Shown: one piece after another, positions 39,855 through 47,468 of the stretch
Position numbering within the stretch: the stretch's first letter is position 1
Layout of the letters: each line of letters begins with the position of its first letter
DNA from: Variovorax sp. V213
GTDB taxonomy: Bacteria > Pseudomonadota > Gammaproteobacteria > Burkholderiales > Burkholderiaceae_C
Assembly (NCBI RefSeq): GCF_041154455.1
Contig: NZ_AP028664.1
Coordinates: 62,001-126,000 of the forward strand
Length of the DNA stretch: 64,000 nucleotides
Direction: 5' to 3'
The notes under the pieces: generated by a model
The model's database searches: none
Seen by the model: the letters and a program-made list of their open reading frames with translations, nothing else
Told to the model about the DNA's origin: nothing
Made by a program: the position numbers and the translations under genes

Positions 39855-41303
39855 ATGATCACGGACCGCCTTCCCCGCCACGCCACCAAGATCGTCGCCA
39901 CGCTCGGCCCGGCGTCCAATACGCCCGAGCTGCTCGAACAGATGATCCTGAACAAGGTCAGCGTGGTGCGGCTCAATTTCAGCCACGGCACGGCGCAGGA
40001 CCACATCGACCGCGCCGCCATGGTGCGAGAGGCCGCCCGCAAGACGGGCCGCGAAGTGGCGATCATGGCCGACCTGCAGGGCCCCAAGATCCGCGTCGGC
40101 AAGTTCGCCCAGGGCAAGGTCTGGCTCGAGCCGGGCGCCAAGTTCGTGCTCGACGCCTCGCGCACCGAACCCGGCGACACCGACGCGGTCGGCCTCGACT
40201 ACAAGGACCTGCCGCGCGACGTGCGCCCCGGCGACAAGCTGCTGCTGAACGACGGCCTCATCGTGCTCACGGTCGACGCGGTGCGGGGCGAGGCGGTGCA
40301 CACCACCGTCAAGCTGGGCGGCGAGCTCTCCAATAACAAGGGCATTAACAAGCAGGGCGGCGGCCTCACGGCGCCGGCGCTCACGGCCAAGGACATGGAA
40401 GACATCAAGACCGCGATGAGCTTCCAGGCCGACTACGTGGCGGTGAGCTTTCCCAAGAACGCCACCGACATGGAAATGGCGCGCCAGCTGTGCAATGTGG
40501 CCGCGGCCGAATTCGGCCACAAGCCGGGTCTGATCGCCAAGATCGAGCGTGCCGAGGCCATTCCCAAGCTGGAAGAAATCCTGCGTGCGAGCGACGGCAT
40601 CATGGTGGCCCGCGGCGACCTTGCGGTCGAGGTGGGCAATGCCGCCGTGCCGGCGCTGCAGAAAAAGATGATCCGCATGGCGCGCGACATGGACAAGGTG
40701 GTGATCACCGCCACCCAGATGATGGAGTCGATGATCACCAACCCTGTGCCCACGCGCGCAGAGGTGAGCGACGTGGCCAATGCCGTGCTCGACGGCACCG
40801 ATGCCGTGATGCTCTCGGCAGAAACCGCCTCGGGCCGCTACCCGCTCGAAACCGTGCAGGAGATGAGCCGCATCTGCGAAGCCGCCGAATCGGCGGAGGA
40901 CAAGATGCTCGACGCCGACTTCAGCGGCAAGACTTACAGCCGCATCGACCAGTCGATTGCCATGGGTGCGCTGTTCACCGCCCACCATCTCGGCGCCAAG
41001 GCCATCGTGGCGCTCACCGAGTCGGGCTCCACGCCGCTGTGGATGAGCCGCCACCGCGCGCACATTCCGATGTACGCGCTGACCTCCCGCCTTGCCACGC
41101 AGCGCAGGATGGCGCTCTACCGCAACGTGCGCCCGCTGCTGATGGATTCGGAGAGCGACCGCGACACCGCGCTCGAGCAGGCCGAAGCGCACCTGAAGAA
41201 GCGCGGCATCGTGCAGACCGGCGATGTCTACGCAATTACCTGCGGTGAGCCGATGGGTGCCCCGGGCGGCACCAACATGCTGAAAATTTGCCGCGCTAGC
41301 TAG
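39855..41303 (+). CDS. pyk: Pyruvate kinase
   Basis: A 482-residue enzyme converting phosphoenolpyruvate to pyruvate. Signatures: TKIVATLGPASNTPELLEQMI, NFSHGTAQDH, IMADLQGPKIRVG, the active-site segment GIMVARGDLAVEVG with preceding IAKIERAEA, and ATQMMESMITNPVPTRAEVSDVANAVLDGTDAVMLSAETASGRYP. The start at 39855 is preferred because GGAG at 39842-39845 is correctly spaced from it; a start at 39840 would overlap that site. A possible -10 (TATACA, 39820-39825) is followed by ACAC-AAA-GTGT dyad symmetry. Confidence 0.96.
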   Translation: MITDRLPRHATKIVATLGPASNTPELLEQMILNKVSVVRLNFSHGTAQDHIDRAAMVREAARKTGREVAIMADLQGPKIRVGKFAQGKVWLEPGAKFVLDASRTEPGDTDAVGLDYKDLPRDVRPGDKLLLNDGLIVLTVDAVRGEAVHTTVKLGGELSNNKGINKQGGGLTAPALTAKDMEDIKTAMSFQADYVAVSFPKNATDMEMARQLCNVAAAEFGHKPGLIAKIERAEAIPKLEEILRASDGIMVARGDLAVEVGNAAVPALQKKMIRMARDMDKVVITATQMMESMITNPVPTRAEVSDVANAVLDGTDAVMLSAETASGRYPLETVQEMSRICEAAESAEDKMLDADFSGKTYSRIDQSIAMGALFTAHHLGAKAIVALTESGSTPLWMSRHRAHIPMYALTSRLATQRRMALYRNVRPLLMDSESDRDTALEQAEAHLKKRGIVQTGDVYAITCGEPMGAPGGTNMLKICRAS

Positions 41304-41321
41304 GGGTCGTTAAGGGGCCCA

Positions 41322-41423
41322 TTCGTGAAACACCGCGGAACCGGCTTTGCCGGGCCGCTGGTGTTGCCCCCGGACGGGGGAGGCATCGCGACACGAAGTG
41401 CGCGATGCTTCGGGGGCGAGCCT
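41322..41423 (+). repeat. Dispersed intergenic repeat, copy A
   Basis: About 100 bases between the convergent ends of pyk and acdS. It shares with copies B (58308-58410) and C (60143-60246, inverted) the blocks CACCGCGGA(A/T)CCGG, CCG(C)TGGTGTTGCCCCCGG, a run of G's, GCGACACGAAGTGCGCGA and TGGGGG/CGGGGG. Short GC stems lie inside (for example CCCCCGGACGGGGG). Confidence 0.75.
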
Positions 41424-41427
41424 ATTG

Positions 41428-42444
41428 CTAGCCGTTCCTGAACAGGAAGCTGTAGGCGTTGAGGGCCGGCACGCCGCCCAGGTGCGCATAGAGCACCTTC
41501 GAGCCCGGCGGGAATTCGCCCAGCCGTACCTTCTCGATCATTCCGTGCATTGACTTGCCCTCGTACACGGGGTCGGTCAGCATGCCTTCCAGGCGCGCGC
41601 AAAGGCGGATCGATTCCAGCGTGCCTTCGTTGGGCAGCCCGTATTCAGGGCCGCCGAAGCGGCGGTCGAGCACCACGTCCTTGTCGGTGATGTCGCGGCC
41701 CAGTTCGACCAGTTCGGCCGTGTTCCTGGCAATGCGCACGATCTGCTCGAAGGTCTGCTGCGGCTTGGCCGAAGCGTCGATGCCGATCACGCGGTCGGCC
41801 CGGCCATCGGCCGCAAAGCCCACCACCATGCCGGCCTGCGTGCTGCCCGTGACCGAGCAGGTCACGATGTAGTCGAACTTGAAGCCCAGCTCGGTCTCCT
41901 GCTGCCGCACCTCCTCGGCGAACCCCACGAAGCCCAGCCCGCCGTAGCGGTGCTCCGAGCAGCCGGCCGGAATGGGAAAGGGCTTGCCGCCGGCCTTGCG
42001 CACGTCGTCCATGGCTTCTTCCCAGCTCTTGCGGATGCCGATGTCGAAGCCCGCGCTGTCCAGCCGCACGTCGGCGCCCATGATGCGTGACATCTCGATG
42101 TTGCCGACGCGGTCGTACACCGCATCGGAATAGTTGACCCAGTTCTCCTGCACCAGCACGCACTTCAGGCCCAGGTGCGCGGCCACAGCGGCCACCTGGC
42201 GGGTCTGGTTCGACTGGATGCCGCCGATCGACACCAGCGTGTCGTAGCCACCCGCCAGCGCCTCGGGGATCAGGTATTCGAGCTTGCGGGTCTTGTTGCC
42301 ACCGAAGGCAAGGCCGCTGTTGCAATCCTCGCGCTTGGCGTAGAGCTCGACTTCGCCGCCCAGATGTGCGCTCAGGCGCTTGAGCGGATGGATCGGCGTG
42401 GGGCCGAAGGTCAGGGCATGGCGGGGAAATTTCTCGAGGTTCAT
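41428..42444 (-). CDS. acdS: 1-aminocyclopropane-1-carboxylate (ACC) deaminase
   Basis: A 338-residue PLP enzyme splitting the ethylene precursor ACC into ammonia and 2-oxobutanoate, a plant-growth-promoting trait. Counting residues places the diagnostic ones exactly: K51 (PLP Schiff base, GGNKTRK), S78 (GGIQSNQTRQ), Y294 and E295 (DPVYEGKSM) and L322 (LYAHLGG). D-cysteine desulfhydrase homologues differ at 295 and 322, so this is a true AcdS. The start at 42444 has GGAG eight bases upstream. It is divergent from acdR and convergent with pyk. Confidence 0.97.
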   Translation of the reverse strand: MNLEKFPRHALTFGPTPIHPLKRLSAHLGGEVELYAKREDCNSGLAFGGNKTRKLEYLIPEALAGGYDTLVSIGGIQSNQTRQVAAVAAHLGLKCVLVQENWVNYSDAVYDRVGNIEMSRIMGADVRLDSAGFDIGIRKSWEEAMDDVRKAGGKPFPIPAGCSEHRYGGLGFVGFAEEVRQQETELGFKFDYIVTCSVTGSTQAGMVVGFAADGRADRVIGIDASAKPQQTFEQIVRIARNTAELVELGRDITDKDVVLDRRFGGPEYGLPNEGTLESIRLCARLEGMLTDPVYEGKSMHGMIEKVRLGEFPPGSKVLYAHLGGVPALNAYSFLFRNG

Positions 42445-42514
42445 CGATGTGCTCCAGAGGAAATGGAAAGGAGGAGGGAATGACATCGATCGTAGAAAGA
42501 AGGCGCCAAAACGT

Positions 42515-42588
42515 GGTTGCAAACTTTGATGGAAAAATGAGAAAAAAAAAGACAAGATCGCAGGATCGAAGGCTTTTGGTTTGCAAAG
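42515..42588. promoter_or_regulatory. acdS/acdR divergent control region with paired TTGCAAA sites
   Basis: The 150-base gap is much richer in A/T than its surroundings. Two near-identical boxes, GGTTGCAAAC (42515-42524) and GGTTTGCAAAG (42578-42588), have centres 64 bases apart, about six helical turns, a spacing suited to a multimeric Lrp-type protein. Between them is a nine-base A-run (42542-42550). AcdR is the likely binder. Confidence 0.5.
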
Positions 42589-42594
42589 AAAGAA

Positions 42595-43104
42595 ATGAGC
42601 ACAACAAAATTGCGCACCACGCCGGCGCAGGCGGCCGAAGCGGCACCGGAGCTCGACCGCACGGACCGCGCCATCCTTCGCGCCCTGCAGCGCGACGCCT
42701 CGGTCTCGAACGTGGCGCTGGCGGCCAAGGTCAATCTCAGCGCGCCCGCGTGCCTGCGCCGGGTCGAGCGGCTCAAGGCCGCGGGGCTCATCAAGGGCAT
42801 CGTGGCGCTGCTCGACGCGAAGGCGCTGGAGCTGGGCATGCTGGTGATGATCGGCGTGGTACTCGACCGCTCGACGCCCGACTCGTTCGCCGATTTCGAG
42901 AAAGCCGCGCAGAAGGTGTCCGGCTGCCTCGAATGCCATGTGGTCACGGGCGAATTCGACTACTTCATGCTCGTGCGAACGCGCGACAACGACAGCTTCA
43001 ACCGCCTGCACGCCGAGCAGCTGCTGTACTTGCCCGGCGTGCGGCAGATCCGGACTTTCGTGGTGCTCAAGCAGGTGCTGTCGACCACGCAACTGCCGAT
43101 CTAG
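42595..43104 (+). CDS. acdR: Lrp-family regulator of ACC deaminase
   Basis: A 169-residue Lrp/AsnC protein: helix-turn-helix LDRTDRAILRALQRDASVSNVALAAKVNLSAPACLRRVERLKAAGLI (about residues 20-66) and C-terminal RAM domain (VSGCLECHVVTGEFDYFMLVRTRDND). An Lrp-type gene divergent from acdS is the standard arrangement in proteobacteria, where AcdR activates acdS in response to ACC. The 19-residue N-terminal tail before the HTH is rich in Thr and Ala. Confidence 0.93.
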   Translation: MSTTKLRTTPAQAAEAAPELDRTDRAILRALQRDASVSNVALAAKVNLSAPACLRRVERLKAAGLIKGIVALLDAKALELGMLVMIGVVLDRSTPDSFADFEKAAQKVSGCLECHVVTGEFDYFMLVRTRDNDSFNRLHAEQLLYLPGVRQIRTFVVLKQVLSTTQLPI

Positions 43105-43171
43105 GGCGCCCACCGCTGTCGGCCTGATTCCCTTCGGGTACCTGTCAGTGCCGTCCCACAAGGGGGCTCGA

Positions 43172-43177
43172 TAGAAT
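43172..43177 (+). promoter_or_regulatory. -10 box candidate for fba
   Basis: TAGAAT in the 134-base gap after acdR; the predicted transcript would start near 43184, 55 bases before the ATG. The -35 region is weak. Confidence 0.3.
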
Positions 43178-43238
43178 TGCGGCAGTTTTCTCTCGTCTTT
43201 CCGCCTTCTTTTTCCCCTATTTCCGCGAGGTATTTCCC

Positions 43239-44303
43239 ATGGCACTCGTCTCGATGCGCGAACTGCTGGATCACGCAGCCGCCAACGGCTACGGCATTCC
43301 GGCCTTCAACGTCAACAACCTCGAACAGGTCCAGGCCGTGATGGAGGCCGCCAAGGAAACCGGCGCCCCCGTCATCCTGCAGGCCAGCGCCGGTGCCCGC
43401 AAATACGCCGGCGAAGCCTTCATCAAGCACCTGATCCAGGCTGCGATCGAGCAGTACCCGAACATCCCGCTGGTCATGCACCAGGACCACGGCCAGAACC
43501 CGGACGTCTGCAAGGGCGCCATCGACCTGGGCTTCAGCTCGGTGATGATGGACGGCTCGCTGGAGGCCGACGGCAAGACCATTGCCAGCTACGACTACAA
43601 CGTGGACGTCACCAAGAAGGTGTCGGACATGGCCCACCGCCTGGGCGTGACCGTCGAAGGCGAACTCGGCTGCCTGGGCTCGCTGGAGACCATGAAGGGC
43701 GACAAGGAAGACGGCCACGGCACCGACGACACCATGACGCGCGAGCAGCTGCTGACCGATCCCGAGCAGGCCGCCGACTTCGTCAAGCGCACCCAGATCG
43801 ACGCGCTGGCCATTGCCATCGGCACCAGCCACGGCGCCTACAAGTTCACGCGCGAGCCCACCGGCGACATCCTGGCGATCGACCGCATCAAGGAAATCCA
43901 CCGCCGCATTCCCAATACCCACCTGGTGATGCACGGCTCGTCGAGCGTGCCGCAGGAGCTGCTGGCCATCATTCGCCAGTACGGCGGCAACATGAAGGAA
44001 ACCTACGGCGTGCCCGTGAAGGAAATCCAGGAAGCCATCAAGCACGGCGTGCGCAAGATCAACATCGACACCGACATCCGCCTGGCCATGACCGGCGCGG
44101 TGCGCAAGTTCCTGGCCGAGAACCCCGAGAAGTTCGACGCCCGCGAATGGCTCAAGCCGGCGCGCGAAGCCGCCAGGCTGATCTGCAAGCAGCGCTACAT
44201 CGAGTTCGGCTGCGAAGGCCAAGGTGCCAAGATCAAGGGCGACACGCTGCAGGTCGTCGCCGCCAAATACGCCAAGGGCGAGCTCGCGCAAGAAGTCGTC
44301 TGA
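43239..44303 (+). CDS. fba: Fructose-bisphosphate aldolase, class II
   Basis: A 354-residue zinc enzyme of glycolysis/gluconeogenesis. It begins MALVSMRELLDHAAANGYGIPAFNVNN. Metal and active-site segments are VMHQDHGQN (Asp/His), SVMMDGSLE, VEGELGCLGS, GTSHGAYKF and LVMHGSSSVPQE, with NIDTDIRLAM near the C-terminus. Length is that of the Calvin-type (cbbA/fbaA) subgroup of betaproteobacteria. GAGG lies eight bases before the ATG. It is followed by a strong terminator. Confidence 0.96.
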   Translation: MALVSMRELLDHAAANGYGIPAFNVNNLEQVQAVMEAAKETGAPVILQASAGARKYAGEAFIKHLIQAAIEQYPNIPLVMHQDHGQNPDVCKGAIDLGFSSVMMDGSLEADGKTIASYDYNVDVTKKVSDMAHRLGVTVEGELGCLGSLETMKGDKEDGHGTDDTMTREQLLTDPEQAADFVKRTQIDALAIAIGTSHGAYKFTREPTGDILAIDRIKEIHRRIPNTHLVMHGSSSVPQELLAIIRQYGGNMKETYGVPVKEIQEAIKHGVRKINIDTDIRLAMTGAVRKFLAENPEKFDAREWLKPAREAARLICKQRYIEFGCEGQGAKIKGDTLQVVAAKYAKGELAQEVV

Positions 44304-44324
44304 AACTTTTTTCGCGATTCGCAG

Positions 44325-44348
44325 GCCACCGTTCGCGGTGGCTTTTTT
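44325..44348 (+). terminator. Rho-independent terminator after fba
   Basis: GCCACCG-TTCG-CGGTGGC forms a perfect 7-bp stem with a UUCG tetraloop and is followed by TTTTTT. It begins 22 bases after the fba stop and ends before purC, so purC must have its own promoter or depend on read-through. Confidence 0.88.
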
Positions 44349-44400
44349 CTGCGCGCACAATCCGTTTTTCCCGTCACCCGTTTCCGCACAGCACCGCCTC

Positions 44401-45306
44401 ATGACCACCGTCCACACCTCCTCCATCCAGAGCCTGCCCCTGCTTGCGCGCGGCAAGGTGCGCGACAACTACGCCGTCGGCGAGGACCGCATCCTGATGG
44501 TCGCGAGCGACCGGCTCAGCGCCTTCGACGTGATCATGGGCGAGCCGATCCCGGGCAAGGGCGAGATCCTCACGCAAATGGCCCTGTGGTGGTTCGACCG
44601 CCTGGGCCAGCTGTGTCCCAACCACCTGACGGGCGAAGCGCCCGAAAGCGTGGTCACGCCTGAAGAGGTGCCGCAGGTCACGGGCCGCTCGATGCTGGTC
44701 AAGCGCCTGACGCCGATCCCGGTCGAGGCGGTGGTGCGCGGCTACCTGGCCGGCAGCGGCTGGAAGGAATACCAGGAAAGCCGCTCTGTCTGCGGCGTGC
44801 CGCTGCCCGAAGGGCTCACCAACGCCAGCAAGCTGCCGCGCCCGATCTTCACGCCCGCCGCCAAGGCCGCGGCCGGCGAGCACGACGAGAACATCAGCTA
44901 CGACCGCGTGGTCGAGATCGTCGGGCCCAAGCTGGCGCAGCAGATCCGCGAGACCAGCCTCGAGATCTACGAAACCGCCGCGCAGATCGCTCTGACCAAG
45001 GGAATGATCATTGCCGACACCAAGTTCGAGTTCGGCCTGGACGAGGCCGGCACGCTGGTGCTGATGGACGAGGTGCTCACGCCCGACAGCTCGCGCTACT
45101 GGCCGGTCGAGGGCTACCAGGCCGCGCTGGCCGCCGGCACCAATCCGCCGAGCTACGACAAGCAGTTCGTGCGCGACTGGCTCGAAGCCACCAAGATCAA
45201 CGGCAAGCCCTGGGACAAGACGCCGCCGGCGCCGCGCCTGCCGGCCGAGGTGATCGAGAAGACCGCGGCCAAGTACCGCGAAGCGCTGGAGCGCCTCACC
45301 GGCTGA
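44401..45306 (+). CDS. purC: SAICAR synthetase (phosphoribosylaminoimidazole-succinocarboxamide synthase)
   Basis: A 301-residue purine-synthesis enzyme joining CAIR and aspartate. It has LARGKVRDNYAVGEDRILMVASDRLSAFDVIMGEPIPGKG, the PurC nucleotide region, PVEAVVRGYLAGSGWKEY and the Asp/Glu-rich IADTKFEFGLDEAGTLVLMDEVLTPDSSRYWP motif. This longer, eukaryote-like variety is typical of betaproteobacteria. The ATG at 44401 lacks a clear ribosome site. Confidence 0.96.
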   Translation: MTTVHTSSIQSLPLLARGKVRDNYAVGEDRILMVASDRLSAFDVIMGEPIPGKGEILTQMALWWFDRLGQLCPNHLTGEAPESVVTPEEVPQVTGRSMLVKRLTPIPVEAVVRGYLAGSGWKEYQESRSVCGVPLPEGLTNASKLPRPIFTPAAKAAAGEHDENISYDRVVEIVGPKLAQQIRETSLEIYETAAQIALTKGMIIADTKFEFGLDEAGTLVLMDEVLTPDSSRYWPVEGYQAALAAGTNPPSYDKQFVRDWLEATKINGKPWDKTPPAPRLPAEVIEKTAAKYREALERLTG

Positions 45307-45343
45307 GGAAAAAAGAACGCGAAAACGCTCCCGGCGGCAGCCT

Positions 45344-45784
45344 TCATCGCGTCGCCGCGTTCAGCGTTGCCACGGTGCGGCCGCTCGCGTCGAGCAGCGC
45401 GAGCCGCCCAGGCCCGGCGAGCCGATAGCTGGCGGTGGTCTGCAGCGCCGAAACGAATTGCGCTTCGGTGGCGCCGCGCACCGGGTCCGCGCAGGCCATG
45501 CGGGTCGATGCCAGTTGGCCGATGCGCAGCGTGACGCCGCTGCGCGTGAACGAACCCGACACCCGGTTGCAGCCGCCCGATCCGCTGACGCGGCCGCTGC
45601 TGCGGTCGAACTGGATCTGCGCATCGCCGCCGGGCGCCACGGGTTCGCCGCCCAGCTGCGCGAGGCGCCAGACCGGGCCTTCGATCGGCTCGTCGAGGCT
45701 GATGCCGCTGCCGCAGGCGGACAGGGCGGCGGCCAGCAGTGCGGTCGCGAGGACGGGAAGCGCGAGGCGGGCGAGGAAGCGCAT
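45344..45784 (-). CDS. META-domain lipoprotein (HslJ-like)
   Basis: A 146-residue lipoprotein with a signal peptide ending LAAALSAC (lipid-modified Cys at 24). The mature META domain has WRLAQLGGEPV, QIQFDRSSGRVSGSGGCNRVSGSF and a second conserved LASTRMACADP, the two cysteines of the META fold. HslJ relatives are linked to heat and novobiocin tolerance; the exact role here is unknown. Convergent with purC. Confidence 0.85.
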   Translation of the reverse strand: MRFLARLALPVLATALLAAALSACGSGISLDEPIEGPVWRLAQLGGEPVAPGGDAQIQFDRSSGRVSGSGGCNRVSGSFTRSGVTLRIGQLASTRMACADPVRGATEAQFVSALQTTASYRLAGPGRLALLDASGRTVATLNAATR

Positions 45785-45903
45785 GGCCGATTTTTCCTTC
45801 TCAATTGCAACAAGTTGAATCGGCGCCATCGTATTCGACGCCGCCCCGGCTCGCCAATGCCGCGGCGCCGGCTGACCGCGTCCCACAGGAGGGGCGGAGC
45901 AAT

Positions 45904-45930
45904 AAAAAAGCGACTCGAGAGTCGCTTTTT
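45904..45930. terminator. Bidirectional intrinsic terminator after cnoX
   Basis: AAAAAAGCGACT-CGAG-AGTCGCTTTTT: a 6-bp GC stem extended by an A-run and T-run on opposite sides. It lies 36 bases beyond the stop of cnoX (minus strand). The T-run on either strand makes it suited to both directions. Confidence 0.75.
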
Positions 45931-45965
45931 CATTGAATTGCGCATCGAGGTGCGCAATTTGGCAT

Positions 45966-46886
45966 TCAGCTCAGCACCACGCTGCTGAGGCGGCGGCGAT
46001 AGGTGGCCACCACCGGGTCGTCCGGCGGAATCTGCCCATCGGCCACCTTGACCTTCGGCGGCTCGATCAGATCGAGGATCGCGATGTAGGTCTTGCGCGC
46101 AAGCTCTTCGTTCCAGCTCTTGTCGCGCATCAGGATCTCGAGCAGTTCGTCCATGGCATCGGTCCAGCGCTGCGCATCCATCAGGAGGCGCGCGCGGCCG
46201 AAGCGGGCGTCGAAGTCGCGTTTGCCGGCGGCAATGCGGGCGTCGAAATCGGCCACGGTGGGCGCGGGGCCCGAGCCCGGCGCCGCAAAATCGATGGCCT
46301 CCATCCAGCGCTGCAGCGAATCGAAGCGGCGCACCAGCGTGGTCTTGGCAATCACCGGCGCAAACGCCACCTTGGCGTCGTCGATGCGGCCCATCTGCAG
46401 CAGCAGCTTGACGTAGTCGAAGCGGGCGTCGTCGTTGGCCGGGTCGGTGGCCACCGCATGCTGAAGCCGCTCGAGCGCGCCTTCGGTGTCGCCTTCGGCC
46501 AGGGCTTCCTGCGCCGCGGCCCCCTCGGAAGCCGCCTCCGCTTCTTCGGCACCGGGCACGTGCTTGTCGAGGAATTCGCGGATCTTGTCGACCGGAATGG
46601 CACCGACGAAGCCGTCGACCGGCTGTCCGTCCTTGAACATCACGCAGAACGGGATGCTGCGCACGCCGAACATTTCGGACAGCTGCGACGAAATCTGCGG
46701 CACCTTGTCGGCGTCGAGCTTGGCCAGCGTGAAGCGGCCGGCGTACTCGGTTTCGAGCTTTTCGAGCACCGGCCCGAGCTGCTTGCACGGCCCGCACCAC
46801 TCGGCCCAGATGTCGAGCAGCACCGGCGTGGCGACCGAGCCTTCGATCAGTTCGGCCTGAAAATTTTCGAGAGTGATGTCGATCAT
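45966..46886 (-). CDS. cnoX: CnoX-type thioredoxin-fold co-chaperone (YbbN family)
   Basis: A 306-residue protein with an N-terminal thioredoxin domain (ATPVLLDIWAEWCGPCKQLGPVLE, active-site C31 and C34; cis-Pro in RSIPFCVMF) and a C-terminal tetratricopeptide-like region (EALAEGDTEGALERLQHAVATDP ... DDARFDYVKLLLQMGRIDDAK). This is the CnoX/YbbN layout, a chaperone that protects proteins from oxidative aggregation and passes them to DnaK and GroEL. E. coli CnoX lacks the CxxC pair, whereas this one keeps WCGPC, so it may also act as a reductase. Divergent from purE with only 36 bases between start codons. Confidence 0.9.
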   Translation of the reverse strand: MIDITLENFQAELIEGSVATPVLLDIWAEWCGPCKQLGPVLEKLETEYAGRFTLAKLDADKVPQISSQLSEMFGVRSIPFCVMFKDGQPVDGFVGAIPVDKIREFLDKHVPGAEEAEAASEGAAAQEALAEGDTEGALERLQHAVATDPANDDARFDYVKLLLQMGRIDDAKVAFAPVIAKTTLVRRFDSLQRWMEAIDFAAPGSGPAPTVADFDARIAAGKRDFDARFGRARLLMDAQRWTDAMDELLEILMRDKSWNEELARKTYIAILDLIEPPKVKVADGQIPPDDPVVATYRRRLSSVVLS

Positions 46887-46909
46887 CGGAACCAGCTGGG
46901 GGTGAAACG

Positions 46910-46915
46910 TAAAAT
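46910..46915 (+). promoter_or_regulatory. -10 box candidate for purE, possible leaderless start
   Basis: TAAAAT lies seven bases before the purE ATG (46923). If used, transcription would begin at or beside the start codon, giving a leaderless mRNA. No Shine-Dalgarno sequence is apparent next to the ATG. The -35 is not obvious. Confidence 0.4.
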
Positions 46916-46922
46916 TGAAACC

Positions 46923-47468
46923 ATGAACGAAACCATTCAGGTCGGTGTAGTGATGGGCTCGAGCTCCGATTGGGAGACGATGCGCAACGCGGTCGAGATT
47001 CTCCAGCAATTCGGGATCCAGCACGAAGCGAAGGTGGTCTCGGCCCACCGGATGCCCGATGCGCTCTTCGCGTACGCCGAGAGCGCCGCCGGGCGCGGGC
47101 TGGCCGCGATCATCGCGGGCGCGGGCGGCGCGGCCCATCTGCCGGGCATGCTGGCCTCGAAAACCACGGTGCCGGTGCTCGGCGTGCCGGTGGCCAGCCG
47201 CCACCTGCAGGGCGTCGATTCGCTCTACAGCATCGTGCAGATGCCCAAGGGCGTGCCGGTGGCCACCTTTGCCATCGGCAATGCGGGGGCCGCCAACGCG
47301 GCGCTGTTCGCGGTGGCCATGCTGGCGGTGAACGACCCGGCGCTGCGCGCCCGGCTCGATGCCTTCCGCGCCGCGCAAACGGCCGCGGCCGAGGCCATGG
47401 CGTTGCCGCCGCCGGTCGATGGCGGCGCCGTGTCGCCTTTTTCGCCGCAAGGCGGGGGTGCCCTATGA
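46923..47468 (+). CDS. purE: N5-carboxyaminoimidazole ribonucleotide mutase
   Basis: A 181-residue class I PurE. Motifs: VGVVMGSSSDWETMRNAVE, VVSAHRMPDALFAYA, AGAGGAAHLPGMLASKTTVPVLGVPV and GNAGAANAALFAVAML. It converts N5-CAIR from PurK into CAIR for PurC. The C-terminal 20 residues are a Pro/Gly-rich extension. It overlaps purK by ATGA. Confidence 0.96.
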   Translation: MNETIQVGVVMGSSSDWETMRNAVEILQQFGIQHEAKVVSAHRMPDALFAYAESAAGRGLAAIIAGAGGAAHLPGMLASKTTVPVLGVPVASRHLQGVDSLYSIVQMPKGVPVATFAIGNAGAANAALFAVAMLAVNDPALRARLDAFRAAQTAAAEAMALPPPVDGGAVSPFSPQGGGAL

